From positions 11,695,577 to 11,759,576 of the forward strand of contig NC_134417.1 in the NCBI RefSeq assembly GCF_030867145.1: a stretch of 64,000 nt of DNA, read 5' to 3'. The notes under the pieces are model-generated. The model had not been told where the DNA came from, made no database searches, and was given only the letters and a program-made list of their open reading frames with translations. The position numbers were made by a program, and so were the translations under genes. Of the stretch, positions 34,201 through 47,442 are shown piece by piece. Position 1 is the first letter of the stretch, and every line of letters starts with the position of its first letter. The DNA comes from Opisthocomus hoazin. Lineage: Eukaryota; Chordata; Aves; Opisthocomiformes; Opisthocomidae.

Positions 34201-37200
34201 ATTTAGTTCAACCCACCCTCTACATCAATACTGAGTTGTTTTTCTGGTTTGGTATTTGTGTTTTTTTTTCTTTTGGGTAAGAATGAAGACTAGATGTGGA
34301 GTTTCCTTCAGTTTACTTTTGAAGAATATCCCTTCTGTACTGGAAGCTTTACTTGTATTAGCCCTGCTGGGGGGGGATAGTTGAAGTAAGTTTTAATGTC
34401 AGCTGTTTCACATCATGAATATTTGTCCTGATGCTTGTTTGGTTGCAGGTGTTAGGCTACGCACCAAGAATGAGACTCCTCTTTTACCTTAGAAGTTACC
34501 TGACTATGAAGTCAGTGTTGCTATAGACAAAGATTCCGTCAGAGAGGCTTGATTTTACAGTAGTCTTAGTTGTCCTTCAGTTAAAATGGAGTAACTGTCA
34601 TTGTCTTGTTAGAAGAAGCATTTTAATACAAAAGATCAGAATTAGTTCCTTTTTATGGGATACTTTTCACAGTTTTTCTTCCTGTCTAAATTGGGGGGGG
34701 GGAATTGGAGAAAAGCTAAGCAGAAAATTCACATTATTACAGTTTGAAGTCTGTTAATTTGGTGACTGCGATTCTGAACGTAAAATCAGTGCAACACGAG
34801 GGTTATCGGAAGCTTGCATGTCACTGTGTAGAGGATTGATGTGTAGATTGGTTTGGATCAAATAGCTTTACTAATTCATGATGAAGAGTATGACATTTTG
34901 TCTCTTTCAATCTCAGGTAAGCATCTAAAGAAGCCAATAAAGGAAGTGTCAAAGTTATGTTCACTAGCATGTACTTATATCTTGTATGTGATGCAGCTCT
35001 GAACAGTGAGTATTGCGTGTAGCTATGTAAACAGTGCCTCGTTTTGATTTTGCAGTAACTGAAGGGAATTGCGAAGAGTTCAATGTGGATTTAGCAACAG
35101 CTCCTTAAAAGGGCTGATAGGTATCAATGTATTATTTGAAACCAAAAATGTAATCCCATATTTTATTTTAGAAAGTATACTTAGCTGTGTATATTATGTG
35201 TTAGAGAGGATTATAATATTTTGAATTTGCTTTACCAGGTGCATGGAATAAAAGTGTCCTTCCAGTACCCAAATATTTTGTGACTTGTGAGCATATTAAT
35301 GCTATTTCTATTTTTCTAACATGAGAGCCCCTACAGTGATAACTCCTGCAGGGTTTATTGTCCCTAACAAGGGCTCTCTTAAACCTGCTATGGCTGTAGA
35401 GTCTAACTGCAGAAACTGCCACTGCACTCCTAATTACAAATGGGACAGATGCACTTACTTAACACTTTAAATATTTTAGTGGCTGTTACTTAGTACCAAG
35501 TTGTCTGAACCTTTTAAGTGTTCTTGTGAATGAGGAGAAAGCATAATGCATCATAATGGGTGAGTTTTGGTTACTCCTAACTTCTTTTAGCTCCTTTTGC
35601 CTTTTAAGTTTAGTGAGAGGATAGCATAGAATTAGTACAGCATCTGTCATTCTAGAAGTTTCTCTAAATTTGTTTGGGTTTAGAAATTGCTTAATTTAAA
35701 CACTACTTACAAGTGGTAGTAAATTTCAGCCTGATTGGTTTAAACAGTTTAAAACAAGTCCACAGATAAGGTTACAAATATTAATCTACTCTTAAAAAAA
35801 TTTGCATGAGTGGGTCTGCCTTCTTTTGAGGTGACAGGTATAGTAGCAGCTCATGATTAATGTCCTCTGGTTCCCTACAAGTCCCTAAGCAAACTGCTCA
35901 ATATTTCATTGAGCTATTCACTTAAGGCCAACTATAGCCACGGGTGTAAAATTAGGAGCTTTCTGAGTCTTTGCGCCTGGTCCCCCACCCTCAGCATTTC
36001 AAATGACTAAAGCTGAGCATAGTGAGCCAATAAAGTACAGAGAAGTTTAGCTGCTAAAGAAAGTGAACTGGGATTCTTGACTTTGTAAGAAAACAAATCT
36101 ACCTCTGAAAAAGTAAAGCTGAATTCAGATAAAATTCTCCAGGTGGTTGGGAGCGTCTTAGTTACTTCACTTGATGTTTTTTGTAGATGTCCTTTCAGTG
36201 GATGGTGCACGCTGCATGCCAAGAGCAAGTACTATCGCCTGAGGCCAGCCCTACAGTTTGAACTGGAGTTGTTTGTGGTCATGCTGGCAAGACTTGCAGG
36301 TTCATTGTAGTGCAGTCTCCTCTTCAGGCTTACAACCCTTGTGCTATGGAAGAGAAGGCAAGTTGCGCGGCAGGAGGATGTAAGTTTTGAAAGAGGGGCA
36401 GTGTTGCTGTAGGTAGTTCCCTCCGTCTAGATGGATAGCTCTGTGTGCTTGTGGATTGACGAGAACTTTTTCCCAAAGATAACACGATAGCCGTTAAGGG
36501 AAGGAGGATGTAACCTGGACTGGGTGGGTGTCAGGTGCGGGACCAGGAAGGTTTGTAATGCTTCTGTGGATTGTATAGTACCTTCCTTGCTGGGTGTAAG
36601 GAAGCTTCTTGAAGCTGTTAAGAGATTGTTGGGAAGGTCTGAAGTGAAGTCTATGCAAACCAACAGCATTATGGATAGGAGAAAAGTAAGAGGTAAAATA
36701 CCTGTTGAGGTTTTTCTAGAGAACTCAATGATCAAGTACTGGCTCCTTTAGTAGCCTTTTTGTGAAATATACCCTATAGTTTAGAAAATCATGTAGAAAA
36801 AAGAGGTTAAACTTGGGAAAACTGGGGACAGCTTACAGGACAAAAGGAATATATTTTCCCAGTGTAAATTCCAACTAGAACAGAACAGATCTAGACTTCT
36901 ATCAGTTAAAATTTTCTACTGGAAGATGAGCATGAAGCTGATAGGCATAGAAAGGTTCGCACTGAGGTTCAAGGCAATGCATTAACCTACCTGTGAAGTC
37001 TGAAACACCTCTCAATCTTATTAATTACCTTAAAGGATATAAAAACAGAACACAGTGAAGAACAACTTTCTTTACATAAACCCCCTTTAATATGACACAG
37101 AAGTAACTGACCCCAAATCAAGTGTATTACAAAATGCTTGTAGTTTTAAGGGTTTACGTGTAGTAGTGATATCCTCACTTAAAGCCAAGGCACTTCAGAA

Positions 37201-40200
37201 AAATAGTAAAAGAAAGATCATTAGGGGCACTGTAGTAACAAAGTACAAATTATACTGGAATGGCAGGGCAGGAGTGATAACTATGCATTAAGGTAAAATA
37301 GCTGTCGGGATGTCGCTTGGACTGCCTTTGTCTGCATGAGGAAAGTGCTGTAGGGTTACGTTAGTAATCAGTTACCACAATTGTCCAGTACCAAGTACAT
37401 GAGATTTTAATGTTGAAATCATATCTAAGTCTTTCTAGATTTTTAATTGAGAGCGTTAATGCAGGACATAAAATGAGCAAACAAGATACTGGAGGCGATA
37501 AAATCACCAGGTCAGAACAGGGAGCTGTATTCTCTGTCAGTGGTCACAGCACATGTGCTGGTATATAAGTCAGATGATTGCTTCAGCCATGCTTAAAACT
37601 TTCCTGATATCTTAATAACAGAACCGAGGGAGGACAAAAAAAATCCCAAAACCTTTCCAGGATTGTTCTGAAAAAAAGTGCTCTGTAAGACCTTGAGCTT
37701 TAACTTAGTTTGCAGTGACAAAGTGTCTGCAGGCCCTCACAAATAACTGTGGTCAGGCACCTTAATCGGATTACAAATCTGAAACGAAGGCACTGTGGAA
37801 TGTGTCTTGTAACTTTTAAAATGACTCTGCTGGATTTCTGTTTCTCATGGGGGAGAAGAAAGATTAAGGGATAGTCACATCCCAATTTTTTCTTGCTGCT
37901 TCCCTTCCTGTTCAAAGATTAGTTCTGATTAATAGTGGGAATACTTCTATTTGTTATCTTTCCTTCAATAGTGGTGCTTAGCTCCCCAGCTGTTCACATT
38001 TGGTAGTGGAATAGATAATAGAAGAGTATCAAAGATCTTCTTTAAGACCTTCAGTTCCTCAAAGACCTTCAGTGTATTGTTAGAGTTTGGGAGGATGTCT
38101 AGAAGAAGACAGTTTTCTTCTTTAACATAGCCATCTGGTGAGGCAAAAGAGAAGTGTGTCACTAACCCTGCAGTGTTTTATCATAACGCACAGAAGCCCT
38201 GATTAGAGGTGTTAAGTGGTGGTGTTCAGGAAGCTGCAGCCTAGAGAGGCTGAGCAGAAGCACACAGGTCAGTGTATGTGTCACAGCTTACTGATTTTTG
38301 ACCATTTGATCTTTTTTGAAATAATGTGTACAGTCTCTAGCTGAAAATAATAGGTATGATGGTTGATCTGGATGCTCCTAATCGTTTGACAAACACCTTG
38401 AAAATTAAAGTCTTTTTTTCTGTCACCTGTATTTTGGTGGATCAGGGTATTTTGCTTCCTCCTGCAGTGTACCACCGGCACGCAGAAAGCTGCTGCTGCA
38501 GTGGATCTCGTGTTTCCAGGTGCCCCAGTGCGCTAAAGTAGGTCAAAAATTGCATAAGATGCCGTTACTGGAAACTGCTGTAGGCTGACTTGCATATAAA
38601 AACTCAGCAGTGCAACTAGCAAATGCACTCTGACAAACAGAAATGCAGCCACGACTTGAGACATGACAAGAGAGCTCTCTGAAGTCTCCCTAGGCATAGG
38701 TGGCTGTTGGAATCGTGAGATGTCTTCACCCCTTGGGTTCACGGTCCTGCTATCTGCTGAGCCAGAGCTGCCTGCCTGCGCTTGTCAGAGGGTTCACGTT
38801 GTTCTTGTCTGCAGGGACCTCAGGCACAAGGCTCCTTAACTCTTTCGGGATCGCAAAAGATGAATTCTGTACTTTCGTGCTTACCAAACTCCCCTTACAA
38901 ACATACACAGCAGAATGAAAATCATGTGAAGTGAAGAGTCTGTGATGGCTCTGCCACTGGCTGAGCGGCTGCTGGCGATGAGCGATGACCAGCGGGAGCT
39001 TGGGGAGAGAAGTGCAGAAGTCCTTGCAGTTTCTGCACGCAGGAGCAGCCGTTGCTGTTCCGTTTAACGCTGACGTGCCCCATGCAGCCCTCGGCAGAGT
39101 ATGGTGTTGCGTTTTTCCCTCTTCTGAAGCACTGTTTCATGGCTTCAGCACAGAGGGGGAATACATGCCTAGGTATCCAGTTTATGCAGTCTTTTATCTT
39201 CTTTACAGAGTTACAAACGTGTAAATGGAGAAGGAGAAAAATAATTTTGGATTTTGGATATGTAGTATCACCTTCAAAAGCTCGTCAGTGTGCATTCTTT
39301 TTTGGTGTGTGTGCATCCAGTCCCCATGTCACCAGCCTCCCTTGGTTAGCAGTGCCTGGTGGCCCACTGTTCCCCTGCCCTCGTACCTCTTCGCTGCACT
39401 GGGCAGCATCGAGGACAGCGCGTGGGCCACGTACCTTCAGGTCTGGTGTCTTTTCAGAGTCTGACCACTGTTAAGGGCAGTATTCTATATTTTTGTTTTT
39501 CTTCTCGCTACTGATATTTTTGTATTGTCTTTTTCTAACACAGGTTTAATGAGTTGACTAGAAACAAGCAAAGAACCCCTCGCAGTCTGAGGGATTATGG
39601 CAATCAGAGCGGGGTATATTTGGCTGCAATTATCTTTTAGTGCAGTATATTTGTTTTAACTATGAACAGTTTATTAGTCATAAAATATACCACTTGATGG
39701 GTGCATTTTTCCAAAGGTTTGAAATAGGAGTACTCCTCTTTGAAATGAATTAATGAGACCTGTGTCTGAGTCTGACAAGAATTGTTTGGGCTCTGCAGTT
39801 ATTTATGAAAAATCTTTGGCAACAAGTACTACTTTATTTCCCGGAGTTGTTGCCTGTCTGGTGAGATACCCATTTGTTATCGTGCCAATCACATTTTGTA
39901 CACTTAAATATCTAAAGAGATGGCTGAATACCAGTCATCTCAGGAACACACACAACCGCGCGGTTAAATGGGCTGGAAGGCTCCTCCGTTCGGGGTGTGA
40001 ACCTGATCCGGCCTCTGCCAGCGCAAGAGCTTCTGCCCCCCCTCTGCTGCTCGGGGGCCGGCCGGTGGGGTCAGGGCTGGCGGGCGGGCGCCTCGCCCGT
40101 GGGCCCCGGGCAGAGCAGAGCTGTCCTTCAGCCTTCAGGGGACAGTCGCGATGTGTTGCCCGGAGGCAGAAAGCTGTGGTAGAAGCTTGGCAGAACGTGA

Positions 40201-40489
40201 ATAAAGTTTGTGAGCCTCGAATGCTTCCAGCTTGGCTTTAGACCTGCTAATGAGGTAACATAAAAGATGTAAGGTAAAAATCTTGGGCTTTCCCTGGGTT
40301 TGCATCAGGGGCCTGGCTGCCAGCAGCTGTGTTCATCGGTACAAAGCGATCTTGCTGGTAGTGGGTACAGCAGCCTCTTAGACCGTTGGGTTAATTTGCT
40401 GTTAATCACACTTAATTACTTTGTTATGGTGATGTGAAAATGTTATCTTAGCGTTAAGATGATGATAATTAAGAACAGTAAGTCCCCCT

Positions 40490-41590
40490 CGAAGGGTGTT
40501 CTGCGAGCACCTGGCAGCGTTGTCCGCGGGCCCAGCGCTCCCGGCACTTTGAACTCTGCCCTGCGGGTCCCACCGCGGGGTTCCACCCGCAGCGCTTGGC
40601 CCCCCGGCCCTCTCCGGCTCCATCCCGGGTTTCCCCCGCTCACGCCCCGCGCCCTCCCCCGCGCGGGGTGTCTGCGTTGCCCGGGTGTCGCGTGCGCGCT
40701 GCGGCAGGCGAGGGGCCGCGGGGGCGGCTCGCGGGTCCCCTGCGAGCGCCCGCACCAGGGCTGCGGGGGAGACGTCGGGGGCGGGCTGGCCGCCTTTCTG
40801 ATCGCTCGCTGACGAGCTCGGACTCCCCGGCTCCAGCAGCCGGGAAGCTCCCTGCCAGAGCCGCCGCCGCTGGCTGCGGGCGGGCAGCGCGGGGCGCCTG
40901 GCGGTGATGGAGCCGCGGCGGGCGCCCGGTGGCGGGCGGTGCGGTGCGCCGGGGGCCCGCGCTCTGCGGGCGCAGGGCCCCGCGGTGCGGCCTTGCTGCC
41001 GCAGAGCCGCGGCGGGGCCGTGACGGCGCGGTGCGGCCCGGCAGTCCCGCAGCCGGCTGCGGATTCCTGTCGGCTGGAGCCGTCGGCGTGCGGGGCGCCG
41101 GGCCGGGCCCCGCGGGGCGGTGGCAAGGGCGGGGGGAGGTGGCCGGCACAGGAGGGACCCGAGAGAGAGGGGCCGCGGCTTTTGGGAAGGAGAACGACGG
41201 CGTGGCTGGTCTGGGGGTAAGCTCCGCAGCAGCAGAGTCACAGCGCAAGAACCGTCTCGGCAAAACACGGGAGCGGGCAAAGCGCCTCTTCTCGGGCTGC
41301 AGAGCTGAGGCCTGGCCCCACAGCACGCTGCCAGCGGGGGAAGCGCCACGCTTTTTTTTGCCCCGTACAACACCTTCCCTTTACCCCAGAGCAGCTCTCC
41401 GTGGGTGCAACGGGCCGTTGGGTGCGTGAGCTGCCTGCGGGGAGCGCACGCCCTTCCTCGCCCGCAGGAGCTTGTCCGTGCCCGCAGCCCGCTCCCGCCG
41501 CCGGGAGCCCTGCCCGCCCCGTGACGCCGTTCGGGAGAGCCGGAGGCTTTGTCTGCGCGGGTGAGCGCGGGGACATCTTCCATCCTCCGT
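40490..41590. promoter_or_regulatory. Orphan CpG island between ATP1B3 and TFDP2
   Basis: This is a dense CpG, GC-rich segment of about 1.1 kb, with a smaller outlier at 39,950-40,150. It is not at the 5' end of any gene seen here: it is 9 kb past the ATP1B3 3' end and 3 kb beyond the likely TFDP2 3' end. The + strand contains two good donor sites, GGG|GTAAGC after 41,216 and CGG|GTGAGC after 41,560. It could be the promoter of an unrecognised non-coding RNA or an enhancer-type island. A 393-codon frame on the - strand (40,402-41,583) is low-complexity Arg/Pro/Ala/Gly-rich translation and is not treated as a gene. Confidence 0.6.
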
Positions 41591-41811
41591 GGGGGCTGCT
41601 CAGCTGAAATGTATTTTAACTCCTAAATGTCCCAAGAGATTTCTGTCCTTGTGGTGTTTATTTATTAACGATAACCATCTTGCTTATGCCAGAGGCTGCT
41701 GTGAAAATGTGGTCTGCTGCTTTTTAGATAATACGGTATTAAACAGGAATGTTGTTGTTTAATATTTGAAAAAGAATGTTCAATTAATGGTGATAGATTA
41801 ATTAAATGTAA

Positions 41812-42142
41812 TGCCTATAAATGTCTTAAGGGTGGGTGTCAGGAGGATGGGGCCAGACTCTTTTCAGTGGTGCCCAGTGACAGGACAAGGGGCAATGGGC
41901 ACAAACTGAAGCACAGGAAGTTCTGTCTGAACAGGAGGAAGAACTTCTTCCCTCTGAGGGTGACAGAGCACTGGAACAGGCTGCCCAGGGAGGTTGTGGA
42001 TTCTCCTTCTCTGGAGATATTCAAGACCCGCCTGGACAAGGTCCTGTGCAGCTTGCTGTAGGTGACCCTGCTTCGGCAGGCGGTTGGGCTGGATGACCCA
42101 CAGAGGTCCCTTCCAACCCCAAACAGTCTGTGTGATTCTGTA
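41812..42142 (+). mobile_element. CR1 LINE, 5'-truncated 3' fragment
   Basis: This is the 3' end of a CR1 non-LTR retrotransposon in + orientation. It contains the C-terminal tail of ORF2 (41,867-42,061; [20 protein letters not shown] and [10 protein letters not shown] motifs). The typical CR1 3' UTR (GGTTGGGCTGGATGACC) follows, with a terminus at TGATTCTGT. Severe 5' truncation is the rule for CR1 insertions, so this is an ordinary dead copy. Confidence 0.93.
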
Positions 42143-44812
42143 GTATTTGTATAATGTCATTGCTGCATAATCTGGCCTTATCAAGACGATGAAAACTTGG
42201 GCAAGCACAGATCATTTGAACCCAAGGAGAGTATCGGTTCCACATATTGTAAAACAGTGGTGCTTAGAGAATTTTGTAGCTCAAGAACACAAACCCTTCT
42301 GCTTGCCAGTACGTCTTCCTCGTGATGTCATCTTGTCGCTGCAGGCTTTTACGTCAGTTCCTGCTGAGCTGTGTCTGGACAGTGGTTTGCAGATCTGTGA
42401 GTTCTCTGGATGACTGGTGAGGGATTCTCAAAATGGAACCAGTTGAGCTGGCGGTCGTTGGGGTGTCTGGGTGGCAGCTGGGAGCACCCATAGGCAGGAA
42501 TGCAAATCCTTCCTCAGCTGGGGGTTTTTCAGCATGACAGGCTTGTTCCAGCCATTGTGACAGAGAAGTGTTGGTTGTCCTGTGAAGTGCATGAGAACAG
42601 TTTCTTGTTTTGTTACCCCTGAGCAGCGGTTCCAGCAAAGGGAGACAATCCCAGTGACGTCGGGTTTTGGAGCCTTTTAAGTGCTCTGCAGGAGGGGCGA
42701 TTGAACTCGGGACTGAGAAAAGAAAGGCCGCTCTTCAGGCGGGCGAAGGCCAGGCCCACGGCAGCAGAGCTGAAGCGCGTGCAGGAGCAGCCTACACGAA
42801 TCGCACGCGGGCAGGGACATTACTCGTGACAGCGGGCTTCCACAATGAAGGATTGTTCACATTTATCTCCTGTCCTACACTGGGGGTTGAGCCAAAGTTT
42901 AATGAATAATAAACCTACACAAATTTGGTGGTTTTCTGGTTTCCCTGAATGTTTTGAGATCTTTTTGCTTCCCAACAGAATGTAATTCAGCAAAACACAA
43001 TTTTTTTTTTAACCAAGGAAAAGATTTGTTTTTGTCTTAATGTTTCTGTTGTCACTGTTAGCACAGAGCACCTTGATGCTGCAGCAGTTACCATTGCTCC
43101 ATTCCTTGTTCTTAGAAAACATACAGATTTATGTGAAGAAAAATATAAAGCAGTTTGTCTGATGCTGTCTTATTGGACAGTCAGAGAAATTCTAACCAGA
43201 AGCATTTATAACTTCAGAGAGCGCTATTTGCAGACTTCTCCGTTCTTCGAGAACCATGCCGAGTTCTTCTTTCGTAGCAGAATCAAAGGGCTTTTCTGCC
43301 GTAACGTTTCCTCAGTCTGTGTTGGACTCCTGGGGCGGAGATCCCCAGGTGAAAATGTGGCACAAAGAAATCGAGTAGCTTACAACAAAAACCTATGCTT
43401 TTAGATTCTTTAGAGGAGAGTATTTATTTCAGTTCACTTCACCATTAGTTTAATGTTCCAGAATCCTTCTGGTAGCAGCTTACGTAGGACTGACACAAAA
43501 GGAAGTACAGATTTTTACCTTTTTTTTAAAATACGCAATATCTGTATTACTGAGATGAAGACCGTACCCTCTCAAGGCTTCAATTGTGTTTCTTGTCCAT
43601 AAAAAACACCGAAGTTTTTAGCTAGTTGTTTGGGCCTGACTGGTGTCTGACCAATCTATCCATGAAATGCCTTCCCAAATATGCCAGCGCATTTTAAATG
43701 ACAGGGGTCTGTGCTAGAGTTTTGGTTCATTACACAAGAATGAATTTACAGCTTTGCAACTCTTTTCCATTTGTCTTTTAACCTTTACTTTCAGCTGGTG
43801 TGAGCTTAAAAATACTGAGTCATGGGGCTTCTGTGCATGTGGGGAAAAACCAGCACCGTGAGGTCACTTGGTGCTTTTGTGTTTGGTGGAGTCAGAAAAC
43901 CAGCGTGGCTGATGCAAAGGGACTGTGTGTAATGCTCCCTGCATTCCTGTCACTGGGATTCTTGTGAACAGAGCAAGGGGAGGGCGCGGAAGGGTGGGCG
44001 TTCAGCGCCTGGGCATGCTCGGAGGGTGGCGACGGGCTGGAGGATTTCGCGTGAGACCGCGGGGCAGCACACCGAGTACCACAGCACAGCTGCTGAGAGC
44101 ACTGAACTACTCCCGAGCAGGCTTCTACACAGAAAGACCTAACGCTTTCCAGAAAACAGAATGAAAACTTCTGTGAGAAACGTGCGTTTAATTTGATGTG
44201 GAAACTGGTGAGCTGTTTCTGAGGCCTTCTCTTAGGTGTCCATCGGGTGCATGTCTCGATGGGATAGAGACAGCAATATTCCCAAACATTTTGTGAGTTA
44301 GTTGCCAAAATGTAACAATCTCAGAAGTCCGGCATCTTTCCCTGGCTAATAACAACGAAGTTCCTCTGAATGGTAAACTAAGCAATGAGCCGCAACTGCT
44401 AGATTTTTATGTTTCTCCTCAAAACACCACAGGATGCCATATTGCCTGGATATTAAATTGTAAAGTAAAAGGGTTCCTTTTTTTTTTTTAAAAATGAGGT
44501 ACATGTATTGTCAACATTAACCTTGAGCAACTTTTTTCCACAATGATTTTCTCAAAAACAAGCCCAGTCCTGTTGCCTTGAAATTGTTTTATTCAGTTCT
44601 TCTACAGCGAAGCTTTGCGTTCCTGTTGGCAGCGGGAGGTTTTTCTCCAAAGCACACACAGTTTTCACTCAGTCAGCCTTGCCTGCTCCCCACCCCGTTT
44701 TGCAGTTTGCAATGTACGATTCCCACCTGCAGCATTTTCAGTAAACATGGGATCAGCTGAGCATACAGAAATAGCTTCTTCTATAAAATTTCCATTAAAA
44801 AAATAACAAGTT

Positions 44813-44818
44813 TTTATT
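44813..44818 (-). terminator. TFDP2: Candidate distal poly(A) signal of TFDP2
   Basis: TTTATT on the + strand is AATAAA on the - strand (context GTAAATAAAAACTTG). It is a plausible end for the longest TFDP2 transcript, but other signals upstream cannot be excluded. Confidence 0.35.
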
Positions 44819-47436
44819 TACAAAGTGTTTGCTACTACAAAGTAATATTTCCTATTGGTTCAAATATACTATTTGCTAATGCCAGTGTTCCTATTAGGAA
44901 AGTAGAACTTTATATACACATTTTTCTTTATATCTTTGTCAGTGTTTAAAGCACATACACTACTACCACACTTTTTTACACTACTCCTGGCCACGCACAG
45001 TGTGGTAGTAGAAATTAACACTATTTGATCAGGACAAAAAAAATCTGCATAGCTTAATAGCAGTCTTTCTGCAAAAATAAAAATTTAATTTATAATTTAA
45101 AGGTATCTGGAAAGAAATAAAACTATGAAGAATTAAAAAACACGCAGCAAATTGTTTAAAAGGTGAATGGGCAACATGGACTTTGCCGAAGACACAGGAG
45201 TTTAGCACAAGAAAAGGGAGAAAGATTTCTGCCAGTGTTTGCGTGACGCTTTATGCCAGTATGCATCTGGGTGGAGGGGGAGAGTAGGATGAGTAGATTT
45301 AAAAAATAATTACAACTTCCAATCCCATATAGTTAGCATCCTCATAAATTGGATTTGTCAGTGCTTCTCTTCCCACCCACTATGTTTACAAACCCTCCTT
45401 TGAGTTCAGCATTGAAAGCGGTCATAAAATAGCTTTCTCTGTGACTGGCCTCATTCTTCACCAAAAAAAAAGAAAAAACAAGTCTTATTTCATTTATCAG
45501 TTAATGGACTTTCAAGTGGTTTCTGTATTGTAGACACAAAAAGCACGTGTCACTATGACTTGCATCCATGTAAAATACGGTAGATGTTAAAAAGTGCTAC
45601 TGTAAGGGGGGACGGGGATTCCTCACGCCCTGGGGGTTGCAGTGGCTCCGCAGCACTGGCCGTGGCCGTCGGCATCGGCTCGTTGCTGGGGGGCTGCTCT
45701 CCTGCCGGCTCGGCCAAGCGGTGCGGCCAGACGGGTGCTGTCACCGCTGCGCCTGTGCATGCTGGCTGGCGGCTCCCGGCGCCGTGCAGGACACGCCGGT
45801 GCCGAGGTTGGTGCCTTGGTCCCAGGGCATTACTGGCAGTCGGGACCTGAGGAACGAGGGTGAACTCGTGCCGTAGTTCTTACAGGTTTGTTCGAAGGAT
45901 GATGCATTTTTCACAGTAGGTGCTTGTGACATGCAGTGTCGTAATATTTGCATATACTTCTCTGAAGTATTTTTGATATCTACAGCCTGGCTTTAGAGAC
46001 AAGGGAGTGTGCCAGCCAGCAACTTGTGTGCGGGGTTGTGATTCAGCTGGCATTTTCCTAGGGAAATTCACTTCATCCTTGTATTAGCGCAACAAACTCT
46101 ACTAATTGGTAAAGTTACAGGAGAGATTTGACAAACCCACCAAGAAACTTGGAGAGTGAATTTGTGGCCTTACCCTCTTCTGGTCAGCTTGTGTGGCCAT
46201 TCAGAGTAATCGTATGTGACCTACGCATTTTGGCGGGAAGGCCCGGGGGTGCGTGGCCCCTCGGTCTGGTGGGCGTGCCGTGGCGTGCCGTTGCTGCCTC
46301 ATGGAAGGCACAGGACCAGATGCGCTCGGGCTCAGTTTCTCTGTTTCAATCAGCCTGGATAATGAGAATTGGCTAAACCCCAGTCATTGTTAAAGATTCG
46401 TTTTTGTCTTGGAAAAAGTTTCCTATATACTGCATAGATGAGTTTGATTTACATCTACAACTGGATTTAAGTTTTACCTGGCTGTATCCTGCTGTCCCAT
46501 GGTGTTAAGACAGCTAAAGTGCCTACACCTGGAGAGCGTGAAGTACTTAAGAACAGCATTCAGAGAAGTCAGAAAATGAAGTGGTTGCTGCTCAATCCAG
46601 CCAATACTGGGAAGAGCTGCAAGTCTGGGCTATTGGGAGGTTCCTGTATCTGCTTAGAATTACCGTGGTCCTCCTACAGCTACTGATCTGATCCAGGTCA
46701 GCCTGCTCATCTTACCGGAGAAAGGGAAAATCGAGTTATTTGCTCCATAGCATTCCAAAGCAGGAGGCTTTCTCCTGGGATTTGGATGGTTAGATCTCAG
46801 ATGTTCTGCCCAGCTCTAAGAAAGGATTTTTGGTGTCCTGCAGCTTAGGTTGATAGCCTAAATGCTGGATTCTTGGATACTGGCAAAAAGGTATAAGCAG
46901 AAAGAGAACATTTTGGTTTTGGCTGATCTGTGGGGTAGGCCACACAAGGTAGGAGTAGTGACGATGCAGAATGACTACGCGCTCCTTGAAGAGCGGTGAT
47001 AAACAGCCCCTTTGGTAGTTACCGTCTGGCTGCTTTTCTGAGCATTCCCTCAGCTAACTGTCGGTGCCAGCTCAGGTAACTGGACGAGCGCAGCAGTGCT
47101 TGGATGAGCAGCTCTGCAGTGACTCCAGAGGATGGTAATGCTCAGCAGAGGGTGGGAACAACTGGGAGTGATGCTGGCTGTGGGGGTTTGCTGGGCAATA
47201 CACCTGCAGTTGCTCATAGCCTCTTCAAAACACTCACCAGACTAAATGCTGACAGCTAAATAAGAAAGAGATAATCTGATTTGGGGCCTCGGTTACATCT
47301 AAGGAATGAGAGTTTCAGGAAGTTTCATGGTATTAGGATCCGGTTATGTGAACACCCACCAGCAGAAAATGAAGTATTAGAGCTGTTAACGTGCTTGCAA
47401 GGGTAGGTGTGTGTGATGATCAGAAATTACAAATGA

Positions 47437-47442
47437 TTTATT
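47437..47442 (-). terminator. TFDP2: Candidate alternative poly(A) signal of TFDP2
   Basis: AATAAA on the - strand (context GTCAATAAATC) lies about 4.7 kb after the TFDP2 stop codon. Confidence 0.3.

Larger units (their letters stand above)
31223..44790. other. Intergenic DNA between convergent ATP1B3 and TFDP2
   Basis: About 13.6 kb separates the two 3' ends. From 31.2 to 39.9 kb it is AT-rich with no recognised gene or repeat. From 39.95 to 41.59 kb it becomes GC- and CpG-rich. A CR1 fragment follows at 41,812-42,142. A second smaller GC-rich patch lies at 42,650-42,830 and holds a CRE-like TGACGTC at 42,655-42,661. The rest, to about 44.8 kb, shows nothing I can name. Confidence 0.7.

Noticed and set aside
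40402-41583. 393-codon open frame on the - strand
   Set aside because: It lies entirely in a CpG island, is rich in Arg, Pro, Ala and Gly, has other long frames overlapping on both strands, and shows no domain or family motif. A chance frame in GC-rich DNA is the simplest reading.
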